The translations under genes and the position numbers were made by a program. The notes under the pieces were generated by a model, which did no database searches, was not told where the DNA came from, and saw nothing but the letters and a program-made list of their open reading frames with translations. From positions 1 through 23,848 of IMG/VR virus record IMGVR_UViG_3300049216_000635: a stretch of DNA of 23,848 bases, one strand, 5' to 3'. This document shows, piece after piece, positions 21,120 to 23,848 of this stretch (position 1 is its first letter; each line of letters starts with the position of its first letter). Source of the DNA: a virus.

Positions 21120-21271
21120 GAAAACCGCAGAAATCCGCCATTGTGCGGCGTTTTTCCGCGCCAAACCTTAGGTTTTCTTAGGCGACGAAAAAATCTCGCG
21201 CCGGTCCAAAAAATCTCCGCGTGACCCGCAGCTGGGTTTCTGAGGCGCCTGCCTCTAGCTTTTCAAACCCC
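21120..21271. other. Candidate packaging (cos/pac) region with direct repeats
   Basis: This non-coding stretch of about 150 bases lies between the HNH gene and the terminase small subunit and is clearly AT-richer than its surroundings. On the plus strand it holds a near-perfect direct repeat, AAAAAATCTCGCG (21188) and AAAAAATCTCCGCG (21208), spaced 20 bases apart. It also holds a short inverted repeat AAACC-TTA-GGTTT (21163-21175). Position and helically phased repeats fit a terminase-binding site, but also an operator; no nicking site can be seen. Confidence 0.4.
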
Positions 21272-21598
21272 CTACGCCCTAGCCGCTCGCCGTGCTCGCT
21301 CGCGGTTGGTCTTGCGCTGATGGCACGACCAGCACCGCAGCATGATGTTGTTAGGAGCGAGCTTGGCGCCCCCATCCTTCAGCTCGACGATGTGGTCGGG
21401 GATGACCCGGACAGCTGGCCCGAAGTGTGGCAGTGCATCGTCGTGCCGCGGATCCTCGCAACGACGACCACGCTGGTCGAAGATGTAATCCACGAATGCT
21501 CGCCACTCGTCCGAAAGGTAGAACGGGTCGGCTTCCTTGACCGGTGGCTGGACGCGCCGAAGATCGAGCGGCGCAACCTTGCGAGCGACGAGCTTCAA
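21272..21598 (-). CDS. HNH endonuclease
   Basis: This 108-residue protein has YLSDEWRAFVDYIFDQRGRR and then the HNH core: DHIVELKDGGAKLAPNNIML, followed by RCWSCHQRKT. His of DHI, Asn of PNN and His of CHQ are present. HNH proteins next to terminase genes assist cos cleavage and packaging in HK97-like phages; that role is inferred here from position. The TTG start at 21598 overlaps the previous stop as TTGA. Of the usual zinc-binding cysteines I see CWSC plus a single Cys in RRCEDP. Confidence 0.88.
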   Translation of the reverse strand: MKLVARKVAPLDLRRVQPPVKEADPFYLSDEWRAFVDYIFDQRGRRCEDPRHDDALPHFGPAVRVIPDHIVELKDGGAKLAPNNIMLRCWSCHQRKTNRERARRAARA

Positions 21599-21804
21599 GC
21601 GTCGGCGCGCAGGTAGTTGTCGATCGCGGTCGCCAGTTCCTCCAGCTGTTCGACCGTCAGATCGATGCAGCCGAGTTTGCGGCCGCCGTCGCCATGGCTT
21701 CGGACCGTGAGCAGGATCTGGCCGTCGACGTCGTTGAGCGAAACGTACGCCGGAAAGTCGGCGCCCGGTTCGGTGAAGGCAAAGATGTTGCGGGGCACGG
21801 GCAT
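21595..21804 (-). CDS. Small phage protein of unknown function (69 aa)
   Basis: The ATG at 21804 (MPVPRNIFAFTEPGADFPAY) overlaps the TAA of the previous gene by one base (TAATG). The protein has a strand-rich body (VSLNDVDGQILLTVRSHG) and a C-terminal helix (LTVEQLEELATAIDNYL). I recognise this shape from phage hypothetical proteins only. It is coupled to the HNH gene downstream. Confidence 0.65.
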   Translation of the reverse strand: MPVPRNIFAFTEPGADFPAYVSLNDVDGQILLTVRSHGDGGRKLGCIDLTVEQLEELATAIDNYLRADA

Positions 21805-22004
21805 TAGGTATCGACCTCCCAGCTGACGATCTCGAACGACTGACGGTCTTCCGAGATTTTCAGTAGCGGCCGAGCGTATGGCCACGAGTCCTCGCCGATG
21901 CCTCGGCGACCATCGGGCACCGGACCAGAAAGCAGCAATTCGGTTTGATCAGGGACCCAGCCTTCCCGGCCCCGCGCCTTCGCTCGGCCGACAGCTCGGC
22001 CCAT
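21804..22004 (-). CDS. Small phage ORF, possibly the displaced 3' part of a broken gene
   Basis: This is a 66-residue frame. Its second half (GIGEDSWPYARPLLKISEDR, QSFEIVSWEVDT) reads like a real protein, and its stop is coupled to the next start. The first part is Arg/Gly-rich and overlaps the frame at 21860-22162 by 145 bases. Either it starts later than 22004 or it is the continuation of that frame after a frameshift. No family recognised. Confidence 0.45.
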   Translation of the reverse strand: MGRAVGRAKARGREGWVPDQTELLLSGPVPDGRRGIGEDSWPYARPLLKISEDRQSFEIVSWEVDT

Positions 22005-22162
22005 CGCTCCGATTTCAGGTATTCGGCGTAGCTCGCCGGCGGCTGCAGGACGAACGCCGGCACCGGCGGCCGCTCAAAAGGCAGCGCCGACGCAAACGGC
22101 AATCGATCCGGAAAAAGGGTGAGCTGCTCAGCCGATCTGCTTCGCCAGCTTCGCGAGGGCAT
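21860..22162 (-). CDS. Small phage ORF, N-terminal part coding-like
   Basis: This is a 100-residue frame. The first half (EQLTLFPDRLPFASALPFER, YAEYLKSERWAELSAERRR) looks like a real phage protein. The second half loses that character where the other frame (21804-22004) gains it. The start at 22162 overlaps the previous gene by 35 bases. It may be one gene with a frameshift near 21950-22000. No function can be assigned. Confidence 0.4.
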   Translation of the reverse strand: MPSRSWRSRSAEQLTLFPDRLPFASALPFERPPVPAFVLQPPASYAEYLKSERWAELSAERRRGAGKAGSLIKPNCCFLVRCPMVAEASARTRGHTLGRY

Positions 22163-22427
22163 TCGCGATCTCGGAACGCTCGATGAAGAATCGCTCGGTG
22201 TCGTTGTTGAAGGGCATCAGGCGACGAACGCGGCTGGTCAGCCGGTCGAGCTCGTCGCGAAAGTTGACCGCCGTGGTAGGCACCGGTTGCGCATCCGCGG
22301 CGCTGCCCTTGCCCTTCAGTCTGCCGTGAACAACGGGAACGGTGCGGCCGCCGGCGTCGCGCAGCGAGGTGCGATAGGCAGCCATGTCGATTTTCTTGAC
22401 CTTCTCGTCGGGGCGATTTCTCGACAT
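22128..22427 (-). CDS. Small phage protein of unknown function (99 aa)
   Basis: Starting from MSRNRPDEKVKKIDMAAYRT, the protein has a basic N-terminal half and a helical C-terminal half (NFRDELDRLTSRVRRLMPFN, TERFFIERSEIANALAKLAK). The longer frame to 22496 adds Arg/Cys-rich residues that look non-coding. It is the first gene of the leftward run after the 416-bp gap, so its promoter may lie in that gap. No family recognised. Confidence 0.55.
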   Translation of the reverse strand: MSRNRPDEKVKKIDMAAYRTSLRDAGGRTVPVVHGRLKGKGSAADAQPVPTTAVNFRDELDRLTSRVRRLMPFNNDTERFFIERSEIANALAKLAKQIG

Positions 22428-22843
22428 GGTCTGTCGAAGATGGCGCAGGTCGAGGCCGGCGGAGATAACTCGACACCGGCCTCGCCTGTGCAGCACCGTG
22501 ACCGGACGCGGTCGCGGTGATAATGCGCCATCGAGCCACGCGGGTGTTACGTCCGCGACGCCTGGAGATGATCACGCAAGACGAGGGGCTCTCGAGCGCA
22601 TACGAAAAGAGCCGCGCGCCCTTCCGGGTGCCGGCTCACACGCACTTTTCGCCTTGGGAGGATGGCCCGATTCAGAATCGGCGACCATACCGAGCGAATG
22701 GGCGATTTCTGCCGCATCGCCCGCACGCCGTCAAAGAGCGCAAAAGGCGCCAAAGGGCACAATTCGGCCGAAACGTTGCACCCAAAGGGTGCCACGTTGC
22801 ATTTCCGGGTATTTTTAATCGGGGAAATTCAGCCGTCGTCGCC
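22428..22843. promoter_or_regulatory. 416-bp gap with inverted and direct repeats, candidate operator/promoter region
   Basis: I see no convincing gene here. The gap holds several ordered repeats. One is an inverted repeat with nine-base arms CGAGGCCGG / CCGGCCTCG (22451-22459 and 22476-22484). A second has eleven-base arms with one mismatch (22494-22519). GGCGCCAAAGGGCAC (22746-22760) and the palindrome GCACCCAAAGGGTGC (22778-22792) share CCAAAGGG and lie 32 bases apart. A direct repeat ACGTTGCA occurs at 22773 and 22794, 21 bases apart. The 22690-22830 part is AT-richer. This layout suits a repressor or activator region for the leftward operon; no clear -35/-10 pair is seen. Confidence 0.45.
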
Positions 22844-23209
22844 TCAGTGCGTCCCGATGGCGGCCGCGATCGCCCGAACGCGGTCGTCGCTGCCGAGGAT
22901 GATGTCCAGCAGCCCTTCGTGAACGATGGTGTGCAGGATCTCTGAGACGAGCTCGCCGCGACTGAAGCCGCGCCGGGCCGCTTCGCCGGCGAGTTCACGC
23001 GCTGTAAAGGCGTCCGCGGCCGCCACGACGACGGGCGCGGTCTCGCCGGTGGGCATTCTCGCCTGGGTTTGCCGCCAGATCCGGCGATAGCGCGCGGCCG
23101 TGCGCCTGGTGACGCCGGTCGCGGCAGCGAGCTGCCGGATCGATCGCGATGGCTCATCGGCGATGTGCGCCAGCAGCTCTTCGGCGCGCTGGGGCGGCAG
23201 CGTGTTCAC
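22844..23209 (-). CDS. Helix-turn-helix DNA-binding protein
   Basis: This 121-residue protein begins VNTLPPQRAEELLAHIADEP, then a helix-turn-helix segment IRQLAAATGVTRRTAARYRR (~25-45). A C-terminal helical region follows (FTARELAGEAARRGFSRGEL and VSEILHTIVHEGLLDIILG). A regulatory role is inferred. The GTG at 23209 overlaps the stop of the small upstream gene as GTGA, which fixes the start. Downstream lies the gap with operator-like repeats. Confidence 0.65.
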   Translation of the reverse strand: MNTLPPQRAEELLAHIADEPSRSIRQLAAATGVTRRTAARYRRIWRQTQARMPTGETAPVVVAAADAFTARELAGEAARRGFSRGELVSEILHTIVHEGLLDIILGSDDRVRAIAAAIGTH

Positions 23210-23334
23210 CAAACAGCAGCTCCCATGGAGGCCTTCATGGTTTTGGCACGGGCAGCATGATACATACCCGCCCGCAGCATCGTGTTAACCGGCCGGTCCT
23301 CCTTAACTTTTCGTTTCGAAGGGGGCTTCGGCAT
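23206..23334 (-). CDS. Very small basic protein (42 aa)
   Basis: The frame reads MPKPPSKRKVKEDRPVNTML then RAGMYHAARAKTMKASMGAA and VW. The basic, compositionally normal sequence and the GTGA coupling to the next gene support it as a real gene. A longer frame to 23466 would overlap the divergent gene and is rejected. It lies head to head with the DUF6362-like gene. Function is unknown. Confidence 0.5.
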   Translation of the reverse strand: MPKPPSKRKVKEDRPVNTMLRAGMYHAARAKTMKASMGAAVW

Positions 23335-23344
23335 CTTGGCTCTC

Positions 23345-23848
23345 ATGGCCGCCGGCGCCCTTCGTGCGTCGGCCGACAACCAGGTCGCGGTCCCGCCCGT
23401 CCCTCCGGAACGGGCGCGTGAGCTATTGGGGCAGGCGACCGTTCTCCTGCGGCGCTCCGTCCTCACCCTGCGCGCGGTCCCCGACGCCGAGCGCCGATAT
23501 CTCGCCTCGCCGCGCTGCGCACTGCCACCCTCCGCGCCGACGTACGACCCGACTTACGACGCCGAGGCGTTGAGAAGCGTCACGCCGCCGCCGAAGTTCA
23601 ACCCAAGCCGCGCCGATCTCGGGCGTTACATGGAAGTGCTCGACTGGCTCGCCTGGCTGAAAAGACAGGGCGAGTTCGGCGAACGAGGCGCCAAGATCAT
23701 CGCGCAGCGCGCCCTCGGTAATTCCTTCTGGCGCATAGCAAAACGCCAATACGGCGCCTCCGACGACACGCTGCGTCGCTGGGAAGCTGCTGCTGTCCGG
23801 ACGATTCTCGCCAGCTATTGGCCGCGCATCGAGGAGCTCTCGAAATGA
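23345..23848 (+). CDS. DUF6362-like phage protein
   Basis: This 167-residue protein (ATG at 23345) has a helical N-terminal half (RARELLGQATVLLRRSVLTL) and a Pro-rich middle. The C-terminal helix-turn-helix-like region reads YMEVLDWLAWLKRQGEFGER, GAKIIAQRALGNSFWRIAKR, DTLRRWEAAAVRTILASYW. The WL..L and W-R..G-S..T-xRW pattern resembles DUF6362, a phage family I associate with DNA binding; that role is inferred. A GTG at 23282 would add 21 residues but would overlap the divergent small gene. The gene ends with the last base of the window. Confidence 0.65.
   Translation: MAAGALRASADNQVAVPPVPPERARELLGQATVLLRRSVLTLRAVPDAERRYLASPRCALPPSAPTYDPTYDAEALRSVTPPPKFNPSRADLGRYMEVLDWLAWLKRQGEFGERGAKIIAQRALGNSFWRIAKRQYGASDDTLRRWEAAAVRTILASYWPRIEELSK

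Noticed and set aside
22547-22795. Leftward 82-codon frame in the intergenic gap
   Set aside because: No ribosome-binding site, coupling or protein-like pattern, and it covers the operator-like repeats.

Overview
The window is the integrase-to-terminase side of a tailed-phage (siphovirus-type) prophage in a GC-rich genome. The host is most likely an alphaproteobacterium. That rests on the GC-rich codon use, on an integrase with an N-terminal DUF6538-like region and a YSFRH box, and on the types of small phage genes present. It is an inference, since no chromosomal marker gene is visible. No tRNA, rRNA, CRISPR array or insertion sequence was found.

Layout: a tyrosine integrase reads rightward at the left edge (1-1371). 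Nearly everything else reads leftward and is described here in transcription order, right to left. At the right edge a DUF6362-like gene (23345-23848) reads rightward, with a small leftward gene and a helix-turn-helix gene (23334-22844) beside it. A 416-bp regulatory-looking gap follows, then small genes and an HNH nuclease (22427-21272). A 150-bp AT-rich gap with direct repeats is a candidate cos/pac region. Next is a standard HK97-type head module: terminase small and large subunits, a small membrane protein, portal, prohead protease and major capsid protein. Two decoration-type proteins follow, with intrinsic terminators around them. The connector and tail module comes next: gp6-like connector, HK97-gp10-like protein, tail terminator, tail tube, two tail chaperone frames and the tape measure. 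Two small rightward membrane-protein genes (8740-9257) interrupt the tail module as a probable moron.

The most interesting part lies just after the tape measure. A diversity-generating retroelement (DGR) core occupies 6637-4697 in the order avd (accessory four-helix bundle), template-repeat-like segment, reverse transcriptase. This is the avd-TR-RT order of the Bordetella phage BPP-1 element. The template-like segment would encode a lectin-fold variable-region motif (GG.W...AG...NIG.RG) with eight asparagines, all AAC codons. That is the signature of adenine-directed mutagenesis. No target gene with a variable repeat was found in the window. Where it would be expected, just upstream of avd, the tape-measure frame runs straight into avd. 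No distal-tail, tail-tip, receptor-binding or lysis genes were seen. The retroelement therefore either acts on a target outside the window or remains after loss of the tail-tip region.

Downstream of the reverse transcriptase, seven small genes (4700-1535) follow, most of them in 1-4-base overlaps starting at the RT stop codon. They include a helix-turn-helix protein, an ASCH-domain protein, a DUF1643 protein and a PD-(D/E)XK-like protein. RT expression is thus probably coupled to genes of early or host-takeover type.
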